Position numbers and translations under genes: made by a program. 64,000 nucleotides of DNA from Trichomonas tenax. Lineage: Eukaryota > Parabasalia > Trichomonadida > Trichomonadidae. The stretch covers positions 27,430 through 91,429 of the forward strand of contig JALKBU010000079.1 in the NCBI GenBank assembly GCA_023091735.1, in the 5' to 3' direction. The notes under the pieces are model-generated. The model was not told where the DNA came from. It did no database searches and worked only from the letters and a program-made list of their open reading frames with translations. Shown here piece after piece: positions 10,628-20,984 of the stretch. How positions within the stretch are numbered: the first letter of the stretch is position 1; each line of letters starts with the position of its first letter.

Positions 10628-12649
10628 ATGGAGTTTGTTTGTCCCGCCGAGACATCCGCTGCACCATTGGCAAATATCACATTCTTCTTCGCCCAGAAGG
10701 CTGCGAAGATAAAGGTCACAAGAACCGGAAACGACGTCATCTTCACTGATGGTCAGACAAAAGTTGAAGGAGAAATCGCTGTTGCCCTTCACCTTGCAAA
10801 GGCATTGAACCTCCCAATCTACCCAGAAGCTCTCCGCGCTGAGATCGACGCTCATGTCAACAATTATCCAAATGTTCAGGAAGGCCTTCTCGCAAAGGAC
10901 TTCGCTTATGTCGTTGGCAACGAATTCACACTCGCCGATATCGCTGTCTTTGCAGCTGTCAAAAAGTCAAAGATTGAGGTTTCTAACAACTGGTTCACAA
11001 CAGTTTCTACAAATCCAATGATCAAGCGCTTCTTATCATCTGTCGCTGCTGAGGGCAAGAAGAAGGTTGCCACAAAGAAGGAGGAAGCACCAAAGGAGAA
11101 AGTTTGCACAAGATTCGCTCCAGAGCCATCCGGCTACCTTCACATCGGCCACGCCAAGGCCGCCCTCGCCTCAGAGATGTACACACGCTCCCGTGGTGGT
11201 GAATTCATCCTTCGTTTCGATGATACAAATCCAAAGAACGAGTCCGCTGAGTTCGAAGAGATCATCAAGAAGGACCTTGAGCTCCTAGAAATCAAGTTCG
11301 ATCGTGTTGAGCACACATCAGACTATATCCCAGTTATCATGGAGAAACTTGTCGATTTCATCAAGGCTGGCCTCGCCTACGTCGATGACACACCAGGTGA
11401 TATCATTTCACAGCAGCGTCTCGAGCTCAAGCCATCCGTTCACCGTGATGACACAGTTGAACAGAACCTCGCCGCTTACGACGAGATGCTCAAGCGCACA
11501 GAGCACGGCCTCAAGTGCGTCGTTCGTGCCAAGATCGACTACCAGTCTAAGAATGGTGTTATGCGTGATCCAGTTATCGCCCGCCACATCGAGAACGGCT
11601 ACCATCCAAAGACAGGCACAAAGTACCCAGTCTTCCCAGTCTACGACTTCGCATGCCCAATCGTCGACTCTCTCGCTGGCGTTACACACGCTATGAGATC
11701 ATGGGAGTACACAGATCGTGACCACCTTTACTACTACTTCATCGACAAGATGCACCTCCGCAAGGTCAAGATCATCTCCTTCTCCCGCCTTTCATTCACA
11801 CACACAGCTCTCGGCAAGCGCCATCTCAGGAAGCTCGTCGCTGAGCACCTTGCTGAGGGTTGGGACGACCCACGCTTCCCAACAGTCCGCGGTCTCCGCC
11901 GCCGTGGTCTCATCCCAGAGACACTCAAGCAGTTCTGCCAGTCTCAGGGTGCTTCTGCTACACAGAACCTCCACGAGTGGGGCAAGTTATGGTCCCTCAA
12001 CCGTGCTATCATCCAGCCAAAGAGCCCACGTGTCATGTCTATCGCTCCAGAGTCCGCTGTCAAGCTCTACATCGAGGGAGCTCCAGAGGGCACAGTCGAG
12101 TGCAATGTCAACGATAAGGTCAAGGAGCTCGGCACAAAGCAGTTCGCTACAGGACCAAACGTTCTCATCGAACAGGAGGATGCTAAGCTCTTAGAGGTTG
12201 GCGCTAAGGCTTGCTTATTGCACTGGAACACATTCACTGTTACAGACATCGCTAAGGATGGCGACAAGATCGTCGAGGTTAAGGCTAAGTGGACAGGCGA
12301 TAACGACTTCAAGTCCACAAAGAAGCTTAACTGGATCGTCGCTGACAAGTCTGTCGAGATCACAATGAGAGAGTGGAACTATCTTATAGAGGAGGGCGTT
12401 TTCAACCCATCCGAGAAGGATATCACACAGGCTATCTGCAAGGTTCCATTCGCTGATACAGTTCTTCTTGCCGACCCATCTGTCTTAAAAGTAGAGCGGG
12501 GTCATATCTTCCAGCTCGAGAGACGTGCTGACTGCATTGTCGACAAGGTTGAGAATGGCAAGATGATGGCCTTCCTCATCCCAACAGGCACAAACCGTAA
12601 CCTTGGCCTTCCAATCAAGATCCAGTTGTTCACAGATGAATCCAAGTAA
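10628..12649 (+). CDS. Glutamyl-tRNA synthetase, cytosolic eukaryotic type
   Basis: The 673-residue protein charges tRNA-Glu with glutamate using ATP. Residues 20-140 form a GST-like N-terminal domain, as in eukaryotic GluRS. The class I HIGH motif is at 172-175 (PSGYLHIGHAKAAL), followed by the glutamate-site region RFDDTNP. EYTDRDHLYYYFID and GWDDPRFPTVRGLRRRG match the eukaryotic GluRS/GlnRS lineage; the anticodon-binding beta-barrels follow to the end. The KMSKS-equivalent signature, usually xLSKRKL, is ALGKRHL at 394-400, with Gly replacing Ser. Codons strongly prefer C in third position, as expected for a highly expressed gene, unlike the neighbours. The stop region reads TAATAAA. Confidence 0.93.
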   Translation: MEFVCPAETSAAPLANITFFFAQKAAKIKVTRTGNDVIFTDGQTKVEGEIAVALHLAKALNLPIYPEALRAEIDAHVNNYPNVQEGLLAKDFAYVVGNEFTLADIAVFAAVKKSKIEVSNNWFTTVSTNPMIKRFLSSVAAEGKKKVATKKEEAPKEKVCTRFAPEPSGYLHIGHAKAALASEMYTRSRGGEFILRFDDTNPKNESAEFEEIIKKDLELLEIKFDRVEHTSDYIPVIMEKLVDFIKAGLAYVDDTPGDIISQQRLELKPSVHRDDTVEQNLAAYDEMLKRTEHGLKCVVRAKIDYQSKNGVMRDPVIARHIENGYHPKTGTKYPVFPVYDFACPIVDSLAGVTHAMRSWEYTDRDHLYYYFIDKMHLRKVKIISFSRLSFTHTALGKRHLRKLVAEHLAEGWDDPRFPTVRGLRRRGLIPETLKQFCQSQGASATQNLHEWGKLWSLNRAIIQPKSPRVMSIAPESAVKLYIEGAPEGTVECNVNDKVKELGTKQFATGPNVLIEQEDAKLLEVGAKACLLHWNTFTVTDIAKDGDKIVEVKAKWTGDNDFKSTKKLNWIVADKSVEITMREWNYLIEEGVFNPSEKDITQAICKVPFADTVLLADPSVLKVERGHIFQLERRADCIVDKVENGKMMAFLIPTGTNRNLGLPIKIQLFTDESK

Positions 12650-12724
12650 TAAAGATTTTCTTTTATTTCTTTTTAAAATTTCATGGAGAGTTTTTTATTA
12701 ATATACAATAACAAATATATATAG

Positions 12725-13987
12725 TTAATTATCTAGTGGTTTCTGAATAAAGTGAAGAATAGTTTCATCTTCAAGGAATGTTTCTGATATATCCAAATCT
12801 TCAACTTCTATTGCCCAGTTGTATATTTTCGATAAAAGAATTCGTATCTTTCTTAGTGAAGTATTGTGTTCATCTTCTTCTATTATCTCTGCTAATGATT
12901 GCCAGAGTTCAGTCTTAGAGTTGAAGTAGTTAAATGAGTCGACATCTCCATTCAAGAGAATTTTTAGTGGGCAAGCAATGAAACAAAGTCTTTCTTTGTA
13001 TGTAAGAATATCAATGTTCTCTAATGAATAATCCCAGAAGGAATAATTGAATAAATTTGTTCCTACTAGTTCATGGCGGTCCAGTAAGTCATATAAACTG
13101 CGCCAGAATCGTTTTGGATTCAACTCAGTTATTTTTCCAAGGAATTGATTCATAAATTCAAAATCGTTGAAAAACCTTTCTAATGTTGATGGATGGTTCC
13201 TAAGTAGTTGTGTGAATAACCAGAACAATATGTCAAACACTTTTCCGTTGTGTGTAGCAAACATATGATTATTAATTGTCTGAATATTTTTGATAATTAC
13301 TGAACCCAATGTTTCACAATTTAGAAATAGTGCAAGTATATTATGGAATGCACAGAGTTGTATTTCTTCGTTAGTTGAATCATAAAATCGCCTTGAAATT
13401 TGATAAAATTCTAATGCTGAATCATAATCGACTCCAAACGCAACAACGGTAACTATAAGTCCCAATTTTTCACATGTTAAGTCGTCTGTATGTTCTTTTT
13501 TAAATAAACTTTGTATTATTTTCGATTCAATGATTTTTCTCGAGCAAGCAAATGAATTTTGTCCCATGTAATTGAGACCAGTGGTAAATGTAATAAATTC
13601 TTCATCGAATGGTTGTGCGAATATGTTCATAAATAAATCAAAGAAATTATTTTTCAGCATCTTCTTAACAATGGAGTATTTTTGAAAACATGATCTATAA
13701 ATAACACCTAAAGTCATAACTATTTGATATCTGTCTTCTAGTTTTGATAATAATGTCATCAAATCTTCATAATAATGTAAATCATAGATTGCATATTGCA
13801 TTTGACCGAACTGAATTTCATTTTTTTTGCTTAATTCTTGTATGACAGCAAGAGCTTCGTTAATTTGATTTTGTTGAACAAATTCTTTGAGATCTTGGAA
13901 TTGATTTAGCAATATTTGGTATTCTTCATCATACTTTTTATCATCTGTTCCTAAAATTAGAGATCTAATTTGACTTATTCGAGACAT
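12725..13987 (-). CDS. Helical-repeat (armadillo-like) protein of unknown role
   Basis: The 420-residue protein is nearly all helix, with repeated Leu/Ile/Phe patterns (AIYDLHYYEDLMTLLSKL, LCAFHNILALFLNCE, LLRNHPSTLERFFNDF) typical of armadillo or HEAT solenoids. No catalytic residues were recognised. Such trichomonad proteins are common and usually unassigned. Its ATG at 13987 is preceded on the minus strand by a TCATT initiator-like site at 14002-14006 and by a TTGACAATGTAAAAT element. It is convergent with the GluRS gene, with 75 bases between the stops. Confidence 0.75.
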   Translation of the reverse strand: MSRISQIRSLILGTDDKKYDEEYQILLNQFQDLKEFVQQNQINEALAVIQELSKKNEIQFGQMQYAIYDLHYYEDLMTLLSKLEDRYQIVMTLGVIYRSCFQKYSIVKKMLKNNFFDLFMNIFAQPFDEEFITFTTGLNYMGQNSFACSRKIIESKIIQSLFKKEHTDDLTCEKLGLIVTVVAFGVDYDSALEFYQISRRFYDSTNEEIQLCAFHNILALFLNCETLGSVIIKNIQTINNHMFATHNGKVFDILFWLFTQLLRNHPSTLERFFNDFEFMNQFLGKITELNPKRFWRSLYDLLDRHELVGTNLFNYSFWDYSLENIDILTYKERLCFIACPLKILLNGDVDSFNYFNSKTELWQSLAEIIEEDEHNTSLRKIRILLSKIYNWAIEVEDLDISETFLEDETILHFIQKPLDN

Positions 13988-14008
13988 TTGCTATCTCCTA
14001 AAATGATT

Positions 14009-14305
14009 TTGACAATGTAAAATCAATGTATATTTTTACAAAAACAAAAATAGTATTTACAACGTCAAAATAGATCTGATGAATTACAGTGAAACTCTAA
14101 TAATACCATCTCCTATGTGGTGGCTATTTACCACCAAAGTTTCATAATACAAAAATTGGAAATTGGCAAAGATTGCACAATGACAAAAACTGAAATGTAA
14201 AGTCAAAATGACAAAAATTTAAAATTTTACATTATCATAAATGTCAGAAATCTATATTTACAAAGTTTTTTGCATTGTAAAATTAAAATGTCAAAATTTC
14301 CAATA
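14009..14305. promoter_or_regulatory. Bidirectional intergenic region dense in upstream elements
   Basis: The interval serves two divergent genes and carries element copies at both ends. TTGACAATGTAAAAT lies at 14009-14023 and TTTACAACGTCAAAA near 14057, towards the minus-strand gene. GAAATGTAAAGTCAAAATGACA (near 14190), TTTTACATTATCATAAATGTCA and ATTGTAAAATTAAAATGTCA lie towards the Sec24-like gene. Confidence 0.55.
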
Positions 14306-14331
14306 AAAAATTTCGCATTTTTATTTTCGAC

Positions 14332-16236
14332 ATGAAAACAAAATACGTAATGCCACCAGAAGAACTCTTATACATGAAGAGAACGTTCAAAAACAAGGAT
14401 GAGATCTGGGAGGAGGGTTTAGTGGCCGAAGAACCAAAGACAACAGTTTATAAAAATATAATGCCGAATTTTCGTTCGGTAACTACCGTATTTCCTAAGC
14501 TCACTGTAATGAACATGGCCATGTTCCCACTCGGATTACTGATATCTCCGGGAGATATTCAACAAGTTCCTTTAATCGACGTTCGGCAAAAATACATTCC
14601 GAAATGCTTCACATGTGGCGCATACATCAACTTATGCTGCCAAATTAACAAGGAAAATAAAATTTGCACGTGCCCAATTTGCGGCCATTCAATTACACTT
14701 CCAGATGATATGAATATTGACGAGGATGTTCGCTTTAAGGCACCAGCATATGATATGATCGAGAGTGGCAACGAAGACGAAGAGCATATGCAAAATTATA
14801 TTTTTATGATTGATACTTCAAAGAAAGCCGTTGATTCTGGTTTCACATGCGATTTCTGCCAAGGCTTGATCCAATTCGTTAAGAATGCATCGAATATTTC
14901 TCGTTTTGGAATTTTCACATATGATGAAACGATTCAATATTACGATTCACTTCAAAACAGGATTATCGAAGTCGCAGATCTCGAGGATTTCCAGTTCCCT
15001 TCATTGAAGTTGCGAGACATCTCTGAGAACAGAGAATGGATGTTAAATTCGCTCGAAAAGATCTCTCAGACAACAGGAAAGATTACCAATGCGAATTGCT
15101 TCCCATCGGCGCTTCTTGCAGCCGATAAACTATTCGGACAGATTGGAGGAGTGATTGTTGCTTCTCTCTATGGAAATCCAACGAATTGTCCGCATCATAT
15201 TCCAAAGCCAGATGTTCCTGAATTTGATTCAGATCCACTCGTATACCATCCAAATAGAGGAAGCAATTTTTACCTCGAAACAGGAAAATACTTCAATGAT
15301 CACGGTTTGTCATTAAATCTCATCGCATGCTCTGATGGAGTAGACAACATGCATCTCATAGGACTTATTCCAGGCCTTTCATCAGGCACAATGAAGCTAT
15401 TAGATTACTACAAGCCAGAAGATAAGTTTAAGATCGATTCATTCCTCACTAAGATTGCCTCGACGCCATATTTCTACAAAGCATACTCATCATTGAAATA
15501 CAACAAAGATGTGTTCTCTGTCGATCATATTTCAATGAACGGTATGTATGATGATCACGAAGCATCTCTCGGCAATTTGCCATACAGTTCATCAGTATTT
15601 TATGATCTCACGATGCATCAAAACTTGAATTCGCAGACAGTATTCTTCCAGCATGTCCTGAAATACAAGGACGCTTTTGGATTGAACAGAATTAGAGTTA
15701 CAACGCAATGGTTCCCAGTAACAGATGATTCATACATGGTTAGAATGAACTTGGATCCTGGAGCCTTCATTAACTACTTGACAAGAGTATTCGCAAACAA
15801 TTTGCTCGGAACTGCAATGAGAAAGGCAATGACATACATTAAGTCAACAGGTGATCCTATAATCGATAGCATCAATGAATACCTAAATGGCTGTATGTTG
15901 ACACAAGAGAAACATCCAAAGGGTGCTGATGGACGCACAGAAGATATTATTTATATAAGAAATTCCAATGTCTTCGATCTTTTGTTGTACTTCTATCCAA
16001 GAACACGAAACTACGGTCCAAATGGATGCGTGCGTGCTGTCCAAAACACCGATGACATATTCCTATATGTAAGAAAAGACGCCGATAAGGAATATCTCCA
16101 GAAAGCATTCGGAGTTAATGATGTTCAAAAATTGCCGACCAATCTTCCAATCATTAAATCTCCAGAGAACATTGAACTCTGGAGCTTCGTCAGAAGATAT
16201 CTCCACGTCTGTCGTGCAAATATTATTGTTGAATAA
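14332..16236 (+). CDS. Sec24-like COPII coat protein
   Basis: The 634-residue protein should act in ER-to-Golgi transport as the cargo-binding subunit of the COPII coat. A PLGLLISP segment and a zinc finger (CFTCGAYIN then CPICG, about residues 89-122) match the Sec24 start of domain, where CRSCRTYINPF is usual. A vWA-like trunk follows (YIFMIDTSKKAVDSGFT; later FPSALLAADKLFGQIGGVIV), then beta-sandwich and helical regions and a gelsolin-like C-terminal part (NVFDLLLYFYPRTRNYGPNG). It lacks the long disordered N-terminus of yeast or human Sec24, so it is short for the family. Sec23 is the alternative; the AYIN and PLGLL features favour Sec24. Confidence 0.85.
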   Translation: MKTKYVMPPEELLYMKRTFKNKDEIWEEGLVAEEPKTTVYKNIMPNFRSVTTVFPKLTVMNMAMFPLGLLISPGDIQQVPLIDVRQKYIPKCFTCGAYINLCCQINKENKICTCPICGHSITLPDDMNIDEDVRFKAPAYDMIESGNEDEEHMQNYIFMIDTSKKAVDSGFTCDFCQGLIQFVKNASNISRFGIFTYDETIQYYDSLQNRIIEVADLEDFQFPSLKLRDISENREWMLNSLEKISQTTGKITNANCFPSALLAADKLFGQIGGVIVASLYGNPTNCPHHIPKPDVPEFDSDPLVYHPNRGSNFYLETGKYFNDHGLSLNLIACSDGVDNMHLIGLIPGLSSGTMKLLDYYKPEDKFKIDSFLTKIASTPYFYKAYSSLKYNKDVFSVDHISMNGMYDDHEASLGNLPYSSSVFYDLTMHQNLNSQTVFFQHVLKYKDAFGLNRIRVTTQWFPVTDDSYMVRMNLDPGAFINYLTRVFANNLLGTAMRKAMTYIKSTGDPIIDSINEYLNGCMLTQEKHPKGADGRTEDIIYIRNSNVFDLLLYFYPRTRNYGPNGCVRAVQNTDDIFLYVRKDADKEYLQKAFGVNDVQKLPTNLPIIKSPENIELWSFVRRYLHVCRANIIVE

Positions 16237-16273
16237 TCTTTTATTAATTTAATAAAGATGACATATTTTTTTA

Positions 16274-17629
16274 ATGTCTGAATATTTCGAATTTTTAGCA
16301 GAAAACAGAAGCCGCATTTATGAAATTGCTTCAAATATAGGCATACTGAACATTTCTGACATTATTGGTCAATGTCTTGCAATAGGAGAGGAAAAATCAG
16401 ATAAAATTTTAGCAAATCTTGCACAATCCATAGTAGATTTGCTGACATATAGGCAAAATATGTATCCTTATATACTTGAGTTCTTTATTTCATATGCAAG
16501 TCAATATACAAATGATTTAATATTATCTTTTGCATTTTATTGCTTCAAACAGAGATCTGATTCTTATTTTCAATTAGAAGAATGCCTGTTCTTTATGATA
16601 CGTGATTTAGTTGAAAAAGAAATCATTCCAATCGATAATATTTATCATTTATTTGAAGATTATTCGAATCTTTGCCCGAACAAAGTTTTTGTTGCATTTT
16701 TCATATTCATTCCATATATATTGTGCAACCAAGAGTTATTTAAAAGAATACATGGATTCCTATTAAGTTCTCCTAATTTAGATCAACAATGCAAAGAATT
16801 TATGTGGAAAATTGTTGAATATAATAAGAATGACTGGGCATTATTTAGAAATGAAATAAATTTTTATTCAAGGGATGAAATAATAGATATTATCATCAAC
16901 GATGATGCAGAGGCATTATCACATATTGAAGATTTGGAAAATATCTCTTTGGTCAAGAAATTTGGTTTGTTTCGTTTTCCTTATCATCTTCGAAAAGCGC
17001 GTGAATTAATTGATGTTGCTTGTTTTTATGGATCAATGAAGTGTCTTGAATACATTTTAGATTCATATGTTGTCAAAAAGAAGACTAATGCACAATACTT
17101 CGCAATTGCAAGTGGAAATATTGAAATCGTAAAGTATCTTGATATGAGAGGATTCCCTTTTATTGATTTCATTCCTGCAGCTGCTTATTTGCATCAAAAT
17201 CAAATATTGGAATGGATAATAACAGAAAAGAAGTCTCAAATAATAGGGAAATTAGGTATTATGAATAGATGTTTGATAGAATGCGCAAAAAGTAACAACA
17301 TTAAATATTTCGTTGAATGTTTAAATCAGAAAATTAATTTTAAATTAACGGATGAATACAAAAGAGGAATACTTTCTTATGCGTGTGAATATGGAAATTA
17401 CGAAATCTTTGGTATAGCTTTCATGCGATACCCTGAATTAGTCAATCAACAAGATATTAATGGTTTAACTCCTTTGCATTATGCAGTTAAGAATAATCAA
17501 ATCGATATTGTTAAATTAATTCTTCAAAAGCCAGAAACTGATGTTTCTATTAAAGATTTGACATCAAGGATAGCTTTAGATTGTGCAAACGAATATATTG
17601 CAGCGTTATTTAACCAAAATAGAGAATAA
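16274..17629 (+). CDS. Ankyrin-repeat protein of the trichomonad expanded family
   Basis: The 451-residue protein has an N-terminal helical region of ~230 residues (EFLAENRSRIYEIASNIG onward) of the kind common in trichomonad ankyrin proteins. It is followed by about six ankyrin repeats, the clearest being GLTPLHYAVKNNQIDIVKLIL near residue 395. Repeats before it are degenerate (LIDVACFYGSMKCLEYIL, YFAIASGNIEIVKYLD). The role is probably protein binding; the partner is unknown. It begins only 37 bases after the Sec24-like stop codon, with an AATAAA-like run between. It faces a broken relative tail-to-tail. Confidence 0.85.
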   Translation: MSEYFEFLAENRSRIYEIASNIGILNISDIIGQCLAIGEEKSDKILANLAQSIVDLLTYRQNMYPYILEFFISYASQYTNDLILSFAFYCFKQRSDSYFQLEECLFFMIRDLVEKEIIPIDNIYHLFEDYSNLCPNKVFVAFFIFIPYILCNQELFKRIHGFLLSSPNLDQQCKEFMWKIVEYNKNDWALFRNEINFYSRDEIIDIIINDDAEALSHIEDLENISLVKKFGLFRFPYHLRKARELIDVACFYGSMKCLEYILDSYVVKKKTNAQYFAIASGNIEIVKYLDMRGFPFIDFIPAAAYLHQNQILEWIITEKKSQIIGKLGIMNRCLIECAKSNNIKYFVECLNQKINFKLTDEYKRGILSYACEYGNYEIFGIAFMRYPELVNQQDINGLTPLHYAVKNNQIDIVKLILQKPETDVSIKDLTSRIALDCANEYIAALFNQNRE

Positions 17630-17691
17630 TAAAATTAATTTCAAAATAAATAATTCAAACAATTTATTATATACAAAATGTATCTATGCAT

Positions 17692-18880
17692 TCATCTTTT
17701 CATTTTTCTCGGTGGTATTGGCGTTATTTGCGCATCCAATTTCTTGCAAATCATTTCATATTCAGCATCAATATCTAATGCACCGTGTGATACCAGAAAT
17801 CTTTCGACATCTCTATGTCTGTTGATAGATGCCCAATATCTTGGTGTTGTATTCGACATTGTTAATACATTTGGATTAACTCTTAAAGCGATGAGTAATT
17901 TAACAATTTCCAGTGCTCCACAGTCTGCAGCATAGTGCAATGGTGTCCAATAAGTAAAAATAGAATTCCGGCGTTATCTTTGGATTCAAAATTCGTTCCT
18001 ATGCGAATAAAGCTTGTAAATATTTCAACATTGTTCGATATTGAGGCTAAATGTATCGGTAATCTATAATGAAATGATGAATACCGTTAAAAAAAAATCA
18101 CGAATTGTATCTCTTATGTTTAAATCCGCTCCTAATGCAACAAGCATATTAAAACATCGTAGTGATCCATAAAAAGCGGCTACGCTAATAATTGGTGGAT
18201 TATTTTTGAGTTGCCAATCGAGATTGTTCAAAACTTGATCGCTAAGCATATCATTTTTCAGTATTAGATTCGGAGAATACTTCGTTGTAATGACTTGCGC
18301 TAATTCGCACTGCATATCCTTCTTTAGAATGTTGTAAATTTTATCAAGCATTTTTATTATAAAACGTGCACAAAACAGGGGGTTAAACCTTTAATAAACA
18401 GTGTCTGAAGAATATCTTGGCAACTTTGCTTGTTGAAAACAGATGTGTGACGAGAGAAAGCGCATGTACTTGTCATCAACTTTGAGCCATAAATAGCCCT
18501 CATCTTCCGACTAGAAGAGGAGTGTCATTTAGTGACTTTTCTGCAAATACAACAACGAATAGAAAATTATTTCGACTTTCGTTATTATCAAGAATTTTCA
18601 AATTTATATTTCGACCTTGTTTGTAATTCGCAATATGTCTGCAAAAATTAAGTTTAATTAACACATGTGACTTCATCAATATAACATATTTGGAAAGTTC
18701 TATCGAAGATTCAATTTTGAAATGTGACTTGTGATTTATCAAAATAAGAAGCAGGCAGATTATTATCTCCTTCATTGCATGTATAAAAGCACTTGAAACA
18801 AAATCAGAATCTGCTTGCAATTGACTCTCAAATAAAGATTCCTCAATTTTTTTGGGGAAAAATCTGAACCCCAAAATTCT
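17692..18880 (-). pseudogene. Broken ankyrin-repeat gene
   Basis: Ankyrin-type sequence continues across three reading frames on the minus strand. The first piece (18351-18064) ends in FYGSLRCFNMLVALGADLNIRD. The second, in another frame, reads LPIHLASISNNVEIFTSFIR then GTNFESKDN. The third (to 17692) reads TPLHYAADCGALEIVKLLI and ends with a short basic tail. Frame changes fall at an A9 run (18089-18097) and an A5 run (17956-17960). A stop at 18391-18393 separates this from a possible N-terminal helical piece (18874-18500). The order and similarity suggest a relative of the neighbouring intact gene. Homopolymer sequencing error is the alternative. Confidence 0.75.
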
Positions 18881-18977
18881 TAAACTTTAACTTCGAAAAT
18901 CCAAATAGAGGAAGGAATAATAAACAAAGAATAGTTTAGTATATTAAACAACAAATTATAATATTATACACATATGA

Positions 18978-20627
18978 TTAAGAGAACATGTTTGGTAAAC
19001 TTGGAGAAATGAAGTTGAAGAAATCAGTTTCGATTCCTGGCATTGTGGAAAACTCGTTTGTCGGGATGCGCTTTTCGGGTTTGCTTGCTGTGCTTTCTAT
19101 TGCTAAAGCAACGCCAACAACGCTTCCAATTGGCTGTTGACTCATGATTTTGTCACATATTGGCAGAATCTGTGGAGTGCTGCAACATTCAATTCTTGAA
19201 AATGCTGGAAAACTGAAAATTATTAAAGCAACACAAAGGCAGATAATAAACAAATGAGGACTGTCAGAGCACATTGCGGAGTCCCAAGCACGCTCTAGAT
19301 TACTCTCGTCTAAGCTTCTTCGGAATGCAAGCATGAAGCTAGAAACAACAAAATTCATATCAGTCATTTCACTCTTGATAATCCAATCTTTGATTCTGCT
19401 GTCATGTTTTCCAAGCAACTCAAGGACGAGTGTAAGATCAATGTTCTGAACTCCATCCATGCTTCCTTCTATAAGACTGCTATTTATTTTCTCAGCGAAG
19501 CTTGCAAAGCACCAAAATCCGAGGGCTTCCGTTTGTTCTTGAGTGTAGAGTTTCGAATAATGGAAAACTAAAAGGAATGGTAAAAGAATGTCATTTAAGC
19601 CTTGCGTGTATCTAATATCGTAATTCCAGATTGCATATGTCTTCAAAACATTAACCATCATCGGTTTAATGATTGTTTCATCTGATCCTGGAGGCAAATT
19701 TGTTCTTCTCACATCCATTCTTATTGTTTGATATGCAGATCGTAATTCTGGACGATGAGTGAGCTGGAACGATGACATCGACTCCCACTGTGTTTTAACA
19801 AGCTTATACTCATCAACACGCTGATCTAGAACTGAATCAACCTCTTTGGAGAATGGAAGAACGCCAAGAAGTTGCGGCCACAAATATGGTCTTAAATCTG
19901 AATGAATTCCGCGTCTTGAAGCTTGAATGCGAATGTCATTGAATGAAATTGAAGTCCCAACGATGTGGTCATAATCTGCTTTAGTGAAAGGCGAGTTTGT
20001 GTAAGATGCGCCGTCGATTCCAAATTGAGTTGCAATTTGTGCTTTTGTCAGTTCGTCAACAAGCGGAACAGAACTTGTGGTCGAAACTTGAATAAATGGA
20101 ACATTAAATTTACCGTCTTCACATGGAATATCGTAAACTCGTAATAATGAAGAAAAAGATGGGAAAATTTGTGCATTATCGTGCGTTATTGTTCTCCATA
20201 TATCTGCTGACATGTCTTTTTCCTTTTCAACTGCTGAATTTATCGCGATAACTTGCAAAAATTGCAAACAAGCTTCCATAGGATTCTGTTTGAACTGAAA
20301 TTGGAACATTTCTGGTGGGTGTAGTGTAGAAATGAGCATATCCATGCAATTTGGTTGAGGCGTGATAATTAACTTTTGAATTTGCGAAGATTGTAAGTAA
20401 ATTTGGTGTCTATACATCACAGAAGTTCGAGTACTTCCTGGAGATGAGCTTGGTTTTAAGTTTTCGCGTTTAATTCTTTCATCTTGATATTGCGCCCACT
20501 TAAAAAAGAAGTTTCCGCTGTCTTTTCCTATAATAAATATACCCCTGGAACCGCTTTTTCCTGGAACGTATGTTTCAACTTCGTGAAAAATTGCGAGAAT
20601 CAGAGGTTGAGGAAGAGATTGCAACAT
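18978..20627 (-). CDS. TBC-domain Rab GTPase-activating protein (TBC1D15-like)
   Basis: The 549-residue protein should accelerate GTP hydrolysis by a Rab protein on an endomembrane. The TBC domain spans about residues 235-480. It starts with SRRGIHSDLRPYLWPQLLG and keeps both catalytic fingers: IRMDVRRT at 302-309 (Arg finger) and YTQGLND at 340-346 (Gln finger). The N-terminal 230 residues resemble the lipid-binding front half of TBC1D15/17-type GAPs in layout. The stretch HLFIICLCVALIIFSF near 460 is the usual buried helix, not a membrane anchor. A TCATA initiator-like site at 20629-20633 lies almost at the ATG; no palindromic upstream element was seen. Confidence 0.9.
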   Translation of the reverse strand: MLQSLPQPLILAIFHEVETYVPGKSGSRGIFIIGKDSGNFFFKWAQYQDERIKRENLKPSSSPGSTRTSVMYRHQIYLQSSQIQKLIITPQPNCMDMLISTLHPPEMFQFQFKQNPMEACLQFLQVIAINSAVEKEKDMSADIWRTITHDNAQIFPSFSSLLRVYDIPCEDGKFNVPFIQVSTTSSVPLVDELTKAQIATQFGIDGASYTNSPFTKADYDHIVGTSISFNDIRIQASRRGIHSDLRPYLWPQLLGVLPFSKEVDSVLDQRVDEYKLVKTQWESMSSFQLTHRPELRSAYQTIRMDVRRTNLPPGSDETIIKPMMVNVLKTYAIWNYDIRYTQGLNDILLPFLLVFHYSKLYTQEQTEALGFWCFASFAEKINSSLIEGSMDGVQNIDLTLVLELLGKHDSRIKDWIIKSEMTDMNFVVSSFMLAFRRSLDESNLERAWDSAMCSDSPHLFIICLCVALIIFSFPAFSRIECCSTPQILPICDKIMSQQPIGSVVGVALAIESTASKPEKRIPTNEFSTMPGIETDFFNFISPSLPNMFS

Positions 20628-20984
20628 TTATGAATTTTGATTTTTTGGACTTCGAATTTTTAATCAGTGAAATCATCCCTTGCATTATTTGTAGATTTCA
20701 TTTCTCGAAATTTGATTCACATTTTTTGAATTTCCATGTTTAGGCTTAATCTAGTTAAAACAATATTATACTCGAAAAGCATTATTCATTCAGCTTTTAG
20801 ATAATATACATTAATTTTATTCTTCAACAATATTATTCATATATCATTGATTTGGTATTAAAAATATGTTGTGCTTCAAAAATTAATCTATTTGGAAGCT
20901 GTGTTTAATGAAAATCTTTATTTTTATTAAAAGTGATCAATTTGAAAAATCAATCAATATAGATATGACAAATATCTTAAAATT
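20628..20984. other. Intergenic, no gene seen
   Basis: Very AT-rich sequence between the TBC gene start and the 3' end of a glycine-rich gene. No motif or repeat was recognised. Confidence 0.5.

Noticed and set aside
11795..11810. TTCACACACACAG inside the GluRS gene as a possible intron end
   Set aside because: The protein aligns through this point without a gap, so no intron is needed.
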